A stretch of DNA of 64,000 bases. Source: Delphinapterus leucas. Taxonomy: Eukaryota; Chordata; Mammalia; Artiodactyla; Monodontidae. Positions 21,776-32,202 of the stretch are shown in pieces. The stretch spans positions 15,551,274 to 15,615,273 of the forward strand of contig NW_022098031.1 of NCBI RefSeq assembly GCF_002288925.2, written 5' to 3'. Positions within the stretch are counted from its first letter, which is position 1. The number at the start of each line of letters is the position of its first letter. The notes below the pieces were generated by a model. The model saw only the letters and a program-made list of their open reading frames with translations, had not been told where the DNA came from and did no database searches. The translations under genes were made by a program, and so were the position numbers.

Positions 21776-22639
21776 GGCAAGAAATAATAGACTTCTGAAA
21801 TGTTTGAGCTGAAGCCCCCTTTGGTGATCACTTAGCAGAACATCAACGTTGTCTAGAGAAAGCTGAGATCCGGGGAGGGTTACAGACTTGGCCCTACCAC
21901 CCTTGAGCTTCAGTGACGTTCAAACGACTCCTCAAAGCCCCAGGAGTTCCACAAAGTCTGCTCAGGAACCTGCCCAGAGGGTGGGGAGAGAGTATAAAGA
22001 TGACCCCCTGTCCCACCTCAACACAGCCACTCCACTTTTCTCCCTTGTGTATGTTGGACGTTCATGTAAACCTCTGTTTAAAGATGGAGTATCATGGCCA
22101 AAGAGATGCTAGAGAAACTGTTGCACTGGGCTGCCAGCCCATGTGAGAAACCTAAGTGAACACTTGATATAAGAGGGGAGTATGTGCCCCATTCCAGAGC
22201 CATGGGGACTGGAGGAGCTCGTGTCACTGTGTGGTGGTTGCAGCATATGTCCCAGCAAAGGCTGTGAGGGTCCGTTCCATGTCCAACATGGCGCGCACAC
22301 ACCCCTCTCTAAGCCTGCCTCAACGCCATGATCACTCAGGAACACATCGGCCTTCACTGACATTAATCAGAGACACAGGAGCCAAGAACTTATCTGCCAG
22401 GATCAGAGAGAACACTCACACTCTGTGGGGGCCTCAGAGACATATGATAACTAGAAGTAAAGAGGAGAGGCTAAAGGAGTCTCCTCCCTGACCCTGGACA
22501 CCAGATCCTCTCTGTGAAACAAGACTGGGAGGTGGATCTCAGGAAGAACATGGTTCTTAAATTGTACAAGCTAGTGTGACCCAAGCCAGGTTTTACACAA
22601 AGCTAATGGTCTCAGAGTTAAATAATAACTTCATCTTTA
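21776..22639. other. Unannotated sequence
   Basis: Moderate GC content, no gene recognised. Short open frames on both strands at 21888-22491 overlap one another and have no known domain. It may contain an unassigned old repeat. Confidence 0.35.
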
Positions 22640-23460
22640 CTGTATTAGTCAGAGTTTTCCAGAGAAACAGAACCGATACGATGCATGATGAGAGACATTT
22701 ATTTTTTAAAATTGCTTCATGAGAATGTGGAGTCTAGCAAGGCCAAAATTTGTAGGGCAGACCAGCAGACTGGAAATTCCAGAAAGTGTTGATTTTGCAT
22801 CTTGAGTCAGAAGGCAGTCTGGGACTTCCCTGTCACGCAGTGGTTAAGAATCCACCTGCCAGTGCAGGGGACATGGGTTGGTTCCCTGGTCGGGGAAGAT
22901 CCCATGTGCTGTGGAGCAACTAAGCCCGTGAGCCACAACTACTGAGCCCATGTGCCACAACTACTGAAGCCTGTGCACTATAGAGCCTGTGAGCCACAAC
23001 TACTGAAGCCCACACGCCTAGAGCCCGTGCTCCACAACAGAAGCCACCACAATGAGAAGCCCGCACACCGCAACGAAGAGTAACCCCCGCTTGCTGCAAT
23101 GAGAGAAAGCCCATGTGCAGCAACGAAGACCCAATGCAGCCAAAAAACAAAACAAAAAAACCCCCACAAGAACAAAAAACAAACTCTGCTAAAAAAAAAA
23201 AGAAAAGGCAGTCTGGAGGCAGAATTCCTCCCTCCTCAGAGGACCTCACTCTTTTCTCTTAAGACCTTGAAGTAATTGAATGAGCTCCACCCATATTACC
23301 CAAAATAATCTGCTTTATTCAATATCTACTGATTTCATGCTAATCACATCTAAAAAAACACATGTTCACAGCAACATCTGGACTGGTGTTTGACCAAACC
23401 ACAGGGGTCTATAGCCTAGCCAAGTTGACAGGCAAAATTAACCCTCACAGTTACCATGTG
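22640..23460 (+). repeat. Old dispersed repeat, split by a SINE
   Basis: The left part (22640-22822) starts TATTAGTCAGAGTTTTCCAGAGAAACAGAACC. The right part (23205-23460) has GGAGGCAGAATTCCTCCCTCCTCAG, CTGATTTCATGCTAATCACATCTAAAA and CTAGCCAAGTTGACAGGCAAAATTAACC. This is a common placental interspersed repeat that I recognise but cannot name with certainty. Confidence 0.7.
22823..23204 (+). mobile_element. CHR-type SINE (long form)
   Basis: GGACTTCCCTGTCACGCAGTGG head, then repeated CACAACTACTGA(A)GCC units, and a long A-rich tail with CCCCCACAAG and AAAAAAAAAAAG. TSD AAGGCAGTCTGG (22811-22822 and 23205-23216). It splits an older repeat. Confidence 0.93.
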
Positions 23461-23589
23461 AAGACAGGAGATGTCTGGTTGTTGGTAGATATTTGTGCTT
23501 TTTAAATATTATTTACCTATGCATGCTAGGTTTTTTGTTTGTCTTTGGTCCTTATCCACACATGCTAAGGCAGCATTTGAATTACTATA
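23461..23589. other. Unannotated spacer
   Basis: Short AT-rich spacer; nothing recognised. Confidence 0.4.
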
Positions 23590-24045
23590 CTAGTTAGCTG
23601 TTGCCACATAAAGACAACCACTCAGAAACTTAGTGGCTAAAAGCACCAAGTATTAGTTTAGTTCACAATTCTGTGGGTCAGCACTCTCACCGGGCTCAGC
23701 TGGGCAGTTCTAGTCTTGGGTGGGTTTACTCATATGAGGTCAGGTGCTGGGTAAGTCAAGTGCTTCAGGGGCTCGGATGGCCCATCTCTGCTCCATACGG
23801 TCTGCCATCCTCCATCAGGCTAACTCAGGCTTGTTCATCCAGAGGAGACAGGGGTCCCTAAAGACAGCAAAAGCATGCCAAGGCCTCTTGAGGCCCCAGC
23901 TTGCAAGGACTGGAGAGATAGGGTTGCCTCTTCACTGGAGATGCTGCAAAGTGGCACTGCAGAGGGCACAGCTGTAGGAATAATTGTGGCCATTTCTGCA
24001 AACAAACAATCTTCCAGCACTCCCCTCAAGAAGAGTATCAACTAG
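23590..24045 (+). repeat. Old LTR-type repeat, same layout as 15575-16215
   Basis: TAGCTGTTGCCACATAAAGACAACCACTCAGAAACTTAGTGGC, AGTTCACAATTCTGTGGGTCAGC, CATACGGTCTGCCATCCTCCATCAGGC and GCTTGTTCATCC follow the order of the other copy. Family not assigned. Confidence 0.5.
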
Positions 24046-24157
24046 CCCCTCAATGCCTGACACCTAATGCAAGGTCAGTGACTATGCTCTTCCTTCCCAA
24101 CCCTTTTAGTCATCATTTTGAAAGCAATTCAAATTTTCACAAATACAGGCAGGCTAC
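24046..24157. other. Unannotated spacer
   Basis: Nothing recognised. Confidence 0.4.
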
Positions 24158-24508
24158 TGTCGACCAGAAAGACAGAGACTGCCAGATATTTCTCCAGCAA
24201 GGATGGCTTTATTCGAGATCAGAGAATTGCAACTGGAGACCTGCAGCCATGGTGAGCCACGTCACGTCACCCCGCAGAGAGGGAAGGAGAAGACTTCCAG
24301 AGAGGGGAAAGGGAGTTGCAGGGGCAGGGGCTACAGTAAACACAGAGTCCAGGGCTTTTCATTGGCTGAGTCCTTGTCAGGAAAGAAGAGGAGGCTTTCT
24401 TCTTCCTTGTGGGCTCTGCTATCATCACAGGGTATGACGCTCCCTGCTGTTCCCCCTCTGGTCTCCCCATTCTGCTTAATTGAGGTTTCTGTTTATTAAC
24501 TTTTTACA
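24158..24508 (-). repeat. Solo LTR of an ERV, copy B (inverted relative to copy A)
   Basis: Reads on the minus strand as a 351-bp LTR with canonical TG...CA ends (TGTAAAAAGTTAATAAA ... GGTCGACA) and a poly(A) signal GAATAAAGCC. It shares its blocks in order with 21366-21712 but in reverse orientation. GC-rich insert CGTCACGTCACCCCGC is specific to this copy. No internal retroviral sequence. Confidence 0.85.
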
Positions 24509-24669
24509 CGATCATTTCTGATTCAGACCATTATCCTGTGCTGTTCTCTCCACTGGGGAGCCCTAGAAAGGTGGGAATAGAAAAGAAATTGAGAGAATCT
24601 TTGTCTATACCCTGCACCCCAAAGCACTATCATTGGAGATATTCTGTAAAGGTGAATATTTCCCTTCTA
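24509..24669. other. Unannotated spacer
   Basis: No gene; a short stretch between an LTR and a SINE. Confidence 0.4.
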
Positions 24670-24679
24670 AAGAACAGAG

Positions 24680-25044
24680 TTTGTTTTTTTTTGGCTGCGT
24701 TGGGTCTTCGTTGCTGTGCACGGGCTTTCTCTAGTTGCGGTGAGTGGGGGCTACTCTCGGTTTTTTTTTTTTTTGGTGGGGGGGCTACTCTTCGTTGCAC
24801 ACAGGCCTCTCATTGCGGTGGCTTCTCTTGTTGCGGAGCACAGGCTCTAGGTGCACGGGCTTCAGTAGTTGTGGCACGTGGGCTCAGTAGTTGTAGCTCA
24901 CAGGCTCTAGAGCACAGGCTCAGTAGTTGTGGCGCACGGGCTTAGTTGCTCCACTGCATGTGGGATCTTCCGGGACCACAGCTCAAACCCATGTCCCCTG
25001 CATTGGCAGGCAGATTCTTAACCACTGCACCACCAGGGAAGCCC
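24680..25044 (-). mobile_element. CHR-type SINE (long form), minus strand, with internal insertion
   Basis: Ends GCACCACCAGGGAAGCCC on the plus strand. TSD AAGAACAGAG (24670-24679 and 25045-25054). It carries a low-complexity T12 + GGTGGGGGGG stretch at about 24761-24784, flanked on each side by GGCTACTCT(C/T)CG, which looks like a small duplication with inserted homopolymers. Confidence 0.92.
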
Positions 25045-25054
25045 AAGAACAGAG

Positions 25055-26297
25055 ATTTTTAGTCATTTCTAAGCATCTGAGTGTCTTATAAACATCTGTT
25101 GCTATTCCTCTAATATTGCTCAACCTTATTTCTTTTTGGTCCCCACCCCAAGCCTTTCTAATCATCACCCTCATGAAATTTTACCACAGATACACTGTAT
25201 CCCTTGCTTTACACATAAAAAGAGTAGGGTATGTTTAGTCCCCCCGTTTCGCCCCACTGGGGATGAGCTCTCCCTTGTTGGGAATATGTGCTCAACGTTC
25301 TCGTAACAGCTTCTTCTCCAGGCCCTGACCATCCCTGCCCTCCCTGCCATGCCCCCAAATCAAGCCAGGGTTTGCCTATATTCAGCTTTAGTCATCAGTC
25401 AGGGGCTGGGGACACCAGTGAATTTGTCTTCACATGACAAATAATAAAAAGAGGAAAACAGGAGAAAAAACCAAGTGGAATTTCATAATAAGGCCTTAAC
25501 TGACAGGGACAAGCCAAAGGGGAAAAAAATCACCAGTTATGACTGAAGAATGAATCACTATCCAGAACTATCAAACCCCAAAACAAAACCCATGCCCACC
25601 CTTGAGGAAACTCAAGATATGGACTGCTTTCAAACCAATACGCATTGGTTTGAAATACGTATTGCTTTCAAACCAATACGGTTCCATGTTTTCCTGCTCT
25701 TTCTTCTTTTGTGTGTGTGTGTGCAAGCGTGTGCCAGTGTACGTGCATTATGGAGCAATTAAGCATAAATTAGTATTAGTTGGTATTTCTTCCTGACGTG
25801 TTAAAATCTTTCCAATATCTTTTACTTTGTTAAGCTCACTCAGTAACAAGTTCCAGCCAATCTAATTTCCAGAAGTAGTGTTTTTGTTGACCTCCAAGCT
25901 TATTAATTTTCTGTTACCTTGTTAAATCTCTAAAAAAGATTCCTTAGGAAATGACATATTGAACAAAACCTCCAAGAACGTGCTAAATTTGCACTTGACA
26001 TATAATCAAGAAAATCCAGTATCTGTCTTGTGTATATTTGAAAACATAATTATACCATGGCACAATAAAAAAAAATCTAACCACAGGTAATTAGTGTACC
26101 TATACTCTGATTTTCTTAATGAAGTGATTAAAGCACCTTCCCAGAATGAATTTCGAGGAAATTATTTGTAGACTGGTTCTTTTTGTACGTATGATCATCT
26201 GTTTTTGAGTTGGACATTATTTTCTCTTACTTTGGCATTTTAAGCTGAATTATTTGCCTAATTTTCCCCAAAACAGGTATTGTTAGGAATTAAATTT
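25055..26297. other. Unannotated intergenic sequence with a local inverted repeat
   Basis: No gene recognised. A short GT repeat lies around 25709-25725. The inverted and direct repeat at 25626-25680 is listed separately. Confidence 0.4.
25626..25680. repeat. Local hairpin plus direct repeat
   Basis: GCTTTCAAACCAATACG occurs at 25626-25642 and again at 25664-25680. Between them ATTGGTTTGAAA (25644-25655) is the perfect complement of TTTCAAACCAAT (25628-25639), giving a 12-bp stem with a 4-nt loop. Confidence 0.95.
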
Positions 26298-26311
26298 AAA
26301 GAACAATGACA

Positions 26312-26633
26312 GGGACTTCCCTGGTGGCGCAGTGGTTGGGAATCTGCCTGCCAATGCAGGGGGCACACGTTCGATCCCTGGTCCAGGAAGATCCCACATG
26401 CCACGGAGCAGCTAAACCTGTGTGCCACAACTACTGAGCCTGTGCTCTAGAGCTTGTGAGCCACAACTACTGAGCCTGCGTGCCACAACTACAGAAGCCC
26501 ACGCGCCTAGAGCCCATGCTCCACAACAGAAGAAGCCACCACAATGAGAAGCCCGCTCGCCGCAACTGGAGAAAGCCCGCACGCAGCAATGAAGACCCAA
26601 CTCAGCCAAAAATAAATAAATAAACAAATTTAT
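26312..26633 (+). mobile_element. CHR-type SINE (long form)
   Basis: GGGACTTCCCTGGTGGCGCAGTGG head, B box CGTTCGATCCCTGG, CACAACTACTGAGCC repeats, and an (AAAT)n-type tail. TSD AAAGAACAATGAC / AAAGAACAGTGAC at 26298-26310 and 26634-26646. Confidence 0.95.
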
Positions 26634-26646
26634 AAAGAACAGTGAC

Positions 26647-27080
26647 AAAGTAAATTCAGCCAATGCAAGCTATAGCCTTAGGCCACTAAACAACATGATT
26701 CTCTGTACCTTCAAAGACTAACAGAATCTTAAACCAGGAGCCAGAGATTTCATGGCTAAGAAGGATTGGGTTAACTGCCCTGAACTTCTTGAAGCACTAA
26801 GTTCTCAGTTTGATTCCCTCGCTCTTTGCGCTAGAGTAAGTGAGGTGCTTGGTAAATTCATTGTGAAGTCTGTGCTTCACTGGGCTTTAAGCAATGACTG
26901 ATAGGGAATCAAATATGGTTCCAATTTAAAGTGTAAAAGAAAAGAAAAAGAAAAGTGAAAGGAACAAGGAAACCAGCACTCACATCACTGATAGGAATGG
27001 AATTTGCCACCACATGTCTAGAGGGTAGGTGGCAGAATACATCAAAAGCCTAATGTGTGCATGCCCTATGACGTAGCAAA
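26647..27080. other. Unannotated sequence
   Basis: No gene. An A/G-rich run lies at about 26936-26970. Confidence 0.4.
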
Positions 27081-27170
27081 TGGACTTCTAGAAATATATT
27101 CTAAAGAACAATGAACACAACATTGTAAAGCAACTATACTCCAATAAAAATTAATTAAAAAAAAAAAAAA
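27081..27170 (+). mobile_element. L1 3' terminus fragment
   Basis: AACACAACATTGTAAAGCAACTATACTCCAATAAAAATTAATT followed by A14 is the 3' end block of cetartiodactyl L1s. It is immediately followed by a SINE. Confidence 0.7.
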
Positions 27171-27355
27171 GGGACTTCCCTGGTAGCACTGTGGTTAAGA
27201 CTCCACACTCCCAATGCAGGGGGCCTGGGTTCGATCCCTGGTCAGGGAACTAGATCCCACATGCATGCCTCAACTAAGAGTTTGCATGCCGCAACTAAGG
27301 GGCCCACCTGCTGCAACTAAGACCCAGCACAACCAAATAAATAAATTAATATTTT
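27171..27355 (+). mobile_element. CHR-type SINE
   Basis: GGGACTTCCCTGGTAGCACTGTGG, GGTTCGATCCCTGGTCAGGG, CAACTAAGAGTTTGCATGCC and a GACCCAGCACAACCAAATAAAT tail. Inserted at the A-tail of an L1 fragment, so no TSD is readable. It is related to the SINE at 7737. Confidence 0.92.
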
Positions 27356-27390
27356 TTTTAAAAAAGAACTAACAATGTATGTGCCCAAAG

Positions 27391-27480
27391 ATTATTATAA
27401 GAATAATTATTATAAGAATATTTAAGAATATTAAATATTATATAATATTTAATATTATAAATATTAAATATTATAAGAAT
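27391..27480. repeat. AT-rich palindromic tract
   Basis: 27427-27456 is a perfect 30-bp palindrome built from AATATTAAATATTAT and its complement. It is preceded by a direct repeat ATTATTATAAGAATA (period 16) and followed by a further TAAATATTAAATATTATAAG. Confidence 0.9.
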
Positions 27481-27914
27481 AATAATTGCAGAGTTATTTA
27501 TGATTTATTATAAGCCCCTAACTATCTACTAGAGGGAAATAGTTAAATAAAGAGTAGTGGATCCAAACATTTCCTTACAAAAACAGGTAACAAAACTACA
27601 TTGAAATATCAATTATAAGTGAACTAGTCTAGTCAGAAAAAGACAAACACTATATGATTCCACTTATATGAGGTCCCTAGAGTAGTCAAATTCCTAGAGA
27701 CAGAAAGTAGAATGGTGGTTGTCAGGGGCTGGGAGAGGCGAGAACAGGGAGTTATTGTTTAATGGGTATAGAATTTCAGTTAAGAAAGGTGAAAAAGTTC
27801 TGGAGATTGGTTTCACAACAATGTGAATGTACTTAAATGTACACTTAAAGATGGTCAAGACGGTAAATTTTATACTATGCATGTTTTACCACAATTAAAC
27901 ATTTTATATCTTAA
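27481..27914 (+). mobile_element. L1M 3' region
   Basis: AAGACAAACACTATATGATTCCACTTATATGAGGTCCCTAGAGTAGTCAAATTC, GAATGGTGGTTGTCAGGGGCTGGGAG, TTCACAACAATGTGAATGTACTTAA and GGTAAATTTTATACTATGCATGTTTTACCACAATTAAA are L1MB/L1MA 3'-end blocks. Confidence 0.85.
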
Positions 27915-27927
27915 AGATGGTATTATG

Positions 27928-28137
27928 GGGGCTTTCCTGGTGGCGCAGTGGTTGAGAGTCCGCCTGCCAATGCAGGGGACACGGGTTCGTGCCCCGGTCC
28001 AGGAGGATCCCACATGCCACGGAGCGGCTGGGCCCGTGAGCCATGGCCACTGAGCCTGTGCGTCCGGAGCCTGTGCTCCGCAACGGGAGAGGCCGCAGCA
28101 GTGAGAGGCCCGCGTACCGCAAAAAAAAAAAAAAAAA
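27928..28137 (+). mobile_element. CHR-type SINE (short form)
   Basis: GGGGCTTTCCTGGTGGCGCAGTGG to GCGTACCGC and a run of about 18 A. TSD AGATGGTATTATG (27915-27927) / AGACGGTATTATG (28138-28150), one mismatch. Confidence 0.97.
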
Positions 28138-28150
28138 AGACGGTATTATG

Positions 28151-28329
28151 AGCAGTTTAATTTTTCCCCATTTTGTTTGTCTGCATTTTCTAAATATTTT
28201 CTATAAATGTATTTTGTTTATAATAAAGGGGAGCCTAATTATATGAAAAAAAGAAAACCCATTCCATCTCTAGTTAACATTATTTTTAGTGGCTAATCAC
28301 TCTGTATGACTGAGAAGGAGTCTGGTCAC
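28151..28329. other. AT-rich spacer, possible old LINE tail
   Basis: CTGCATTTTCTAAATATTTTCTATAAATGTATTTTG resembles an old repeat end. No gene. Confidence 0.35.
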
Positions 28330-28505
28330 TGATCCCGCTGAACATAATTTCTTTACCTGGAATGCTCTCCCTGCCGCACCCCCCCATATTTGCCTACAGA
28401 AGACATACACAGTCTTCAAGACTCAAGTTGACTCCACCTTCCCTAAGAAATCTTCCTATATGACCTCAGTGACAATTCTTTCCCATTCTCACAGCATCTG
28501 TAATA
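28330..28505 (-). repeat. L2 LINE fragment
   Basis: CTTTACCTGGAATGCTCTCCCTGCC, CAGTCTTCAAGACTCAAGTTGACTCC and CCTTCCCTAAGAAATCTTCC are typical L2 3'-region blocks. Strand by convention, approximate. Confidence 0.75.
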
Positions 28506-28800
28506 ACAATAAAAATACTTAATATTATTAGGTGCTTAATATGTAACTAGCACAAAGATTAACATATTATTTCACCTCCTAATAATGACATTTAAGTAGG
28601 TGTCATCATCCCCATTATACAGATGAGGAAACTGAGAAGAGACGCAAAACATCTTGAACTGTAAAAGAGATGACAATCCATGTCTACCTGTTCCGGAACC
28701 CACACTCCTATACTGCCTCTCATATCTTGCAAGGCTATGAAGAGTGCTGTACTGGCTTCCCTCATTTTCTGAAACAGAATTTTCAACCAATATCTAGCAG
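28506..28800 (-). repeat. MIR SINE, minus orientation
   Basis: CATCATCCCCATTATACAGATGAGGAAACTGAGAAGAG and AACCCACACTCCTATACTGCC are the reverse-strand MIR core and tail. Confidence 0.75.
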
Positions 28801-29045
28801 GATGATATTTTTGAAATTTTTTTTTTCCTTTCTCCCATTCCCATCTGCAGAGATGCTAGGTTCTGAGCTCCTTGCCACTGACTAGAGATACAGTAGATCC
28901 AAAAGTAGAACATGGCTGAAAAGACTCTTCCTGACTGTGACTTCTGAGGACTCCAGGAATGACAAGATGTTTGCAATCGGCTTCATGAAAAGGAGCAGGT
29001 CTTTCCTCCATCAGCAACCCCATACTCCCACTCACCCATCCTTTT
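28801..29045. other. Unannotated spacer
   Basis: No gene; a T-rich run at about 28817-28828. It lies between a MIR and a SINE. Confidence 0.4.
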
Positions 29046-29063
29046 AAAAAGGAACAGAGGAAG

Positions 29064-29263
29064 GGGGCTTTCCTGGTGGTGCAGTGGTTGAGAGTCCGCC
29101 TGCCGATGCAGGACACACGGGTTCGTGCCCCGGTCCAGGAAGATCCCACATGCCGCGGAGCGGCTGGGCCCGTGGGCCGTGGCCGCCGGGCCTGCGCATC
29201 CAGAGCCTGTGCTCCGCAACGGGAGAGGCCACAGCAGTGAGAGGCCCGCGTACCGCAAAAAAA
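29064..29263 (+). mobile_element. CHR-type SINE (short form)
   Basis: GGGGCTTTCCTGGTGGTGCAGTGG to GCGTACCGC-poly(A). TSD AAAAAGGAACAGAGGAAG before (about 29046-29063) and after (about 29264-29281). Confidence 0.97.
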
Positions 29264-29281
29264 AAAAAGGAACAGAGGAAG

Positions 29282-30597
29282 AAGGAGCATCAGGAGAGAA
29301 GGGAGAGCAGAGACCTGGGTTGGTATCTGTGAGAGGGGCCCAACATCCCACTTCCCATGTTGGAGTTAGGGTGAGTGAGTGATTGTGGTGCCTATCTGAG
29401 TAGACATGGATCACAGAGAATTTCAGAAAAATTACTGTGCCCCAGAGGGTTATAAATACCTCAATTATAGCACTAAAGGAAAGAGATGCTTTGGTTCTGA
29501 AGGGGCCGCAAAAAGAGGGGCTTCTAGATGGTGACCAACCAAGCTCATCCCTTGGGTTGGGCAACAGCCCACACCTCATACTAGGAGGAAGTCATGGCCT
29601 CATCAAAATCTGGTGTTATTGTACACTGTCTGGGATGTGCTTCAGAATAATCTACTGTAGTAGGGATATGGGTGAAACCACCACTTACGATTGTTGCAGC
29701 TGGGTGATGCATACTTGAGGTTCACTTTTCTTATCTTTGGATATGTTACGTTTAATAAAGTTTTTCATAATTTTTAGAATTTTAACTTTGATATTTCTGC
29801 CTTTAATCATATCTCAGAAGTCTTAGAGATACCAGCAATGAAGCTCCTTTCCAACTGCAATTATCTTGAGCTTGTCTGCCCCACACTGGTTGAGTTGCCC
29901 TAGACCCTACTCACTTCTAAGGAAGACATTGCCAGTATAGATCAGTGCAAGGACTGATGGGGACAATGTATATTTCATTGATGCCTGCATGTTACTGAGA
30001 ATTCATTCCTTCTTTCTCTCCTTCCAAGGCCTTGGACCTTACTACGTAAGCCCCCTGGAATTTGTTAGATACACTCCTACGAGGAAGGTATGTACCACAA
30101 ATTGAGACTGCATTTCTAAATAACAGAAGCAGAGTTAAAGGGAAATAAAGTTATATTTCTTATGCCTGAGCCTATGCTTTAAAATTCTTACTTGCTAAAA
30201 TATTTTCAAGGTGCTCACTATACACTATCACTGCCTAGTAAGCTAGCCAATGTCTAATTCCACTGGTTCTAATCAAACACACACAAAAGTATATACATGC
30301 CATACTTCAAATACAAAGATGAAGTGGTTGATGTATCATCTAAAGGGATTTAGTGTTAGTAGAGATTCCTGGGTCCTGAGGAAATTCTATTGGGTTTAAG
30401 CTCCACCAAACAAAAGCCATTTTGTAATAATGCTTGTCTTACTTTTATCAGCAGACCATTCTCTAAATTAGCTTAAATTTTTGAGCCTTACTTGCAAAGC
30501 TTTCTGATAATACCTGGTAATAATGCAACAGTTTGAATTTAAGCACCAATTAGATTCTGAAATGAAAGGATGAGATTGGTTTTCAACACTATACTTT
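29282..30597. other. Unannotated intergenic sequence
   Basis: No gene. 29590-29780 may be an old LINE or MER tail (GGGATATGGGTGAAACCACC ... GTTACGTTTAATAAAG). The rest is unrecognised. Confidence 0.35.
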
Positions 30598-30614
30598 AAA
30601 AGATGAACAGGTCA

Positions 30615-30957
30615 GGCTTCCCTGGTGGCGCAGTGGTTAAGAATCTGCCTGCCAATCTGCAGGGGACATGGGTTCGAGGCCAGGTCTGGAAAGATCCCAC
30701 ATGCCACAGAGCAACTAAGCCCGTGAGCCACAACTACTGAGCCTGCACTCTAGAGCCCAGGAGCCACAACTACTGAGCCCGTGCACCACAACTACTGAAG
30801 CCTGCGTGCCTAGAACCCATGCTCTGCAACAAGAAAAGCCACCACAATGAGAAGCCCGTGCACCACAACGAAGAGTAGCCCCCGCCTGCCGCAACTAGAG
30901 AAAGCCTGCGCACAGCAAGGAAGACCCAACGCAGATAAATAAATAAATAAATAAATT
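30615..30957 (+). mobile_element. CHR-type SINE (long form)
   Basis: GGCTTCCCTGGTGGCGCAGTGG head, CACAACTACTGAGCC repeats, (AAAT)n tail. Imperfect TSD around AAAAGATGAACAGGTCA / AAAAGATGGATGGGTCA. Confidence 0.93.
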
Positions 30958-30974
30958 TTAAAAAAAGATGGATG

Positions 30975-31674
30975 GGTCATTTTGTTTGGGCATCCCAGAT
31001 TCTAAATACCTAACTGCTCTTGATATAAGTCAGGACAATGTTAGTACCCCATAAAAGAGGTGTTTCCAGGGCAGCCTGAGGCAACAGGCTGCATATTCGG
31101 GGCCTGCAGTTGCTGTCATACCTGCTAAGACCCACTGGAAGAAGACCTGCTTTTCCTAACAGAACGAGGACTAAGGTCTTCCCAGTTTCCTTGGATGCCC
31201 ACCAGGAGCCAAGACAACATCCCCTTTTCCACTGTTTGCAGGTGCTGGTATCTGAGGGTGAGAAACCATAACCCTTTACTCCCACTGCTGAATTTCCCCT
31301 TTCCTCCCTACTAAGTCTAGGGAGAATAAGAGGCAGCACTAAGGCTTGCATTTTTTTCTCCCCTAATTTTTGAATCTGTACACTCAGTCTAAGGTCCACT
31401 TTTTTATAAGAGGGAGCTGCTCCTGGCCTCACTCTTGGACTCTGACCAAACACAAATAGGCTTTGAATTGTATCTCTAGTAGTGCTCATGGGCTACACCC
31501 ACCCACGTGTACATTTATTGACTTTATTCTCTATGTGAACTATAGATTGTATTTATAAGATGGCCAGCTTACGTCAGGACTTTCATCTTTTGCAAATGAA
31601 CAAATAAAGGTGATTGGTAAAATGATTTTGTGGCTTTCTAGTTCTGTGACGCTTCTTAGGTTTTTTAATCAGTC
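30975..31674. other. Unannotated sequence
   Basis: No gene recognised. A 160-codon open frame on the minus strand at 31010-31489 lacks any known domain and is probably chance. Confidence 0.35.
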
Positions 31675-31798
31675 TGGGCTTTGGTTTCTCCATAGGTAAA
31701 GTGGACCTAATACTATCCACGTTATTATAAATGTATTTAGAATACTTAACAGTGTCTAGCATATAGTAAGTGCTCAATAAATGCTAGCTCTGATACAC
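31675..31798 (+). repeat. MIR SINE fragment
   Basis: GGTTTCTCCATAGGTAAAGTGGACCTAATACTATCC and CAGTGTCTAGCATATAGTAAGTGCTCAATAAATGCTAGCTC are the MIR 3' half. Confidence 0.8.
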
Positions 31799-31851
31799 AA
31801 ATGTGCCCAGAAAATGAAAGGCACCAAACCCAGTTAAAATCTCCACATCTA

Positions 31852-32055
31852 GGGCTTCCCTGGTGGCGCAGTGGTTGAGAGTCCACCTGCCAATGCAGGG
31901 GACACAGGTTCGTGCCCCAGTCCGGGAAGATCCCACATGCCGCGGAGCAGCTGGGCCCGTGAGCCATGGCTGCTGAGCCTGCACGTCCGGAGCCTGTGCT
32001 CCGCAACGAGAGAGGCCACAGCGGTGAGAGGCCTGCATACCGAAAAAAAAAAAAA
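31852..32055 (+). mobile_element. CHR-type SINE (short form)
   Basis: GGGCTTCCCTGGTGGCGCAGTGG to GAGGCCTGCATACCG-poly(A). No convincing TSD was found. Confidence 0.95.
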
Positions 32056-32126
32056 GATGTACTCCTTTTATGAAAATCTAAAGAACACCAAAAATATTAA
32101 ACTGGACTGACCTGCAATGTCAGTAT

Positions 32127-32160
32127 GTGTGTGTGGATATGTGTGTGTGTCTGTATGTTA
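32127..32160. repeat. Interrupted TG microsatellite
   Basis: TGTGTGTGTGGATATGTGTGTGTGTCTG, about 30 bp. Confidence 0.9.
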
Positions 32161-32202
32161 AGCTGAATTGAGTTGTGTACTTTTCTAATTGCTTTACATA
32201 TA

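Noticed and set aside
21366..24508. Complete endogenous provirus between the two LTRs
   Set aside because: The LTRs are in opposite orientation and the 2.4 kb between them holds MIR, SINE and old repeats, with no gag, pol or env-like sequence.
31010..31489. 160-codon minus-strand frame
   Set aside because: No domain, no similarity I recognise, no conserved start context; chance is likelier.
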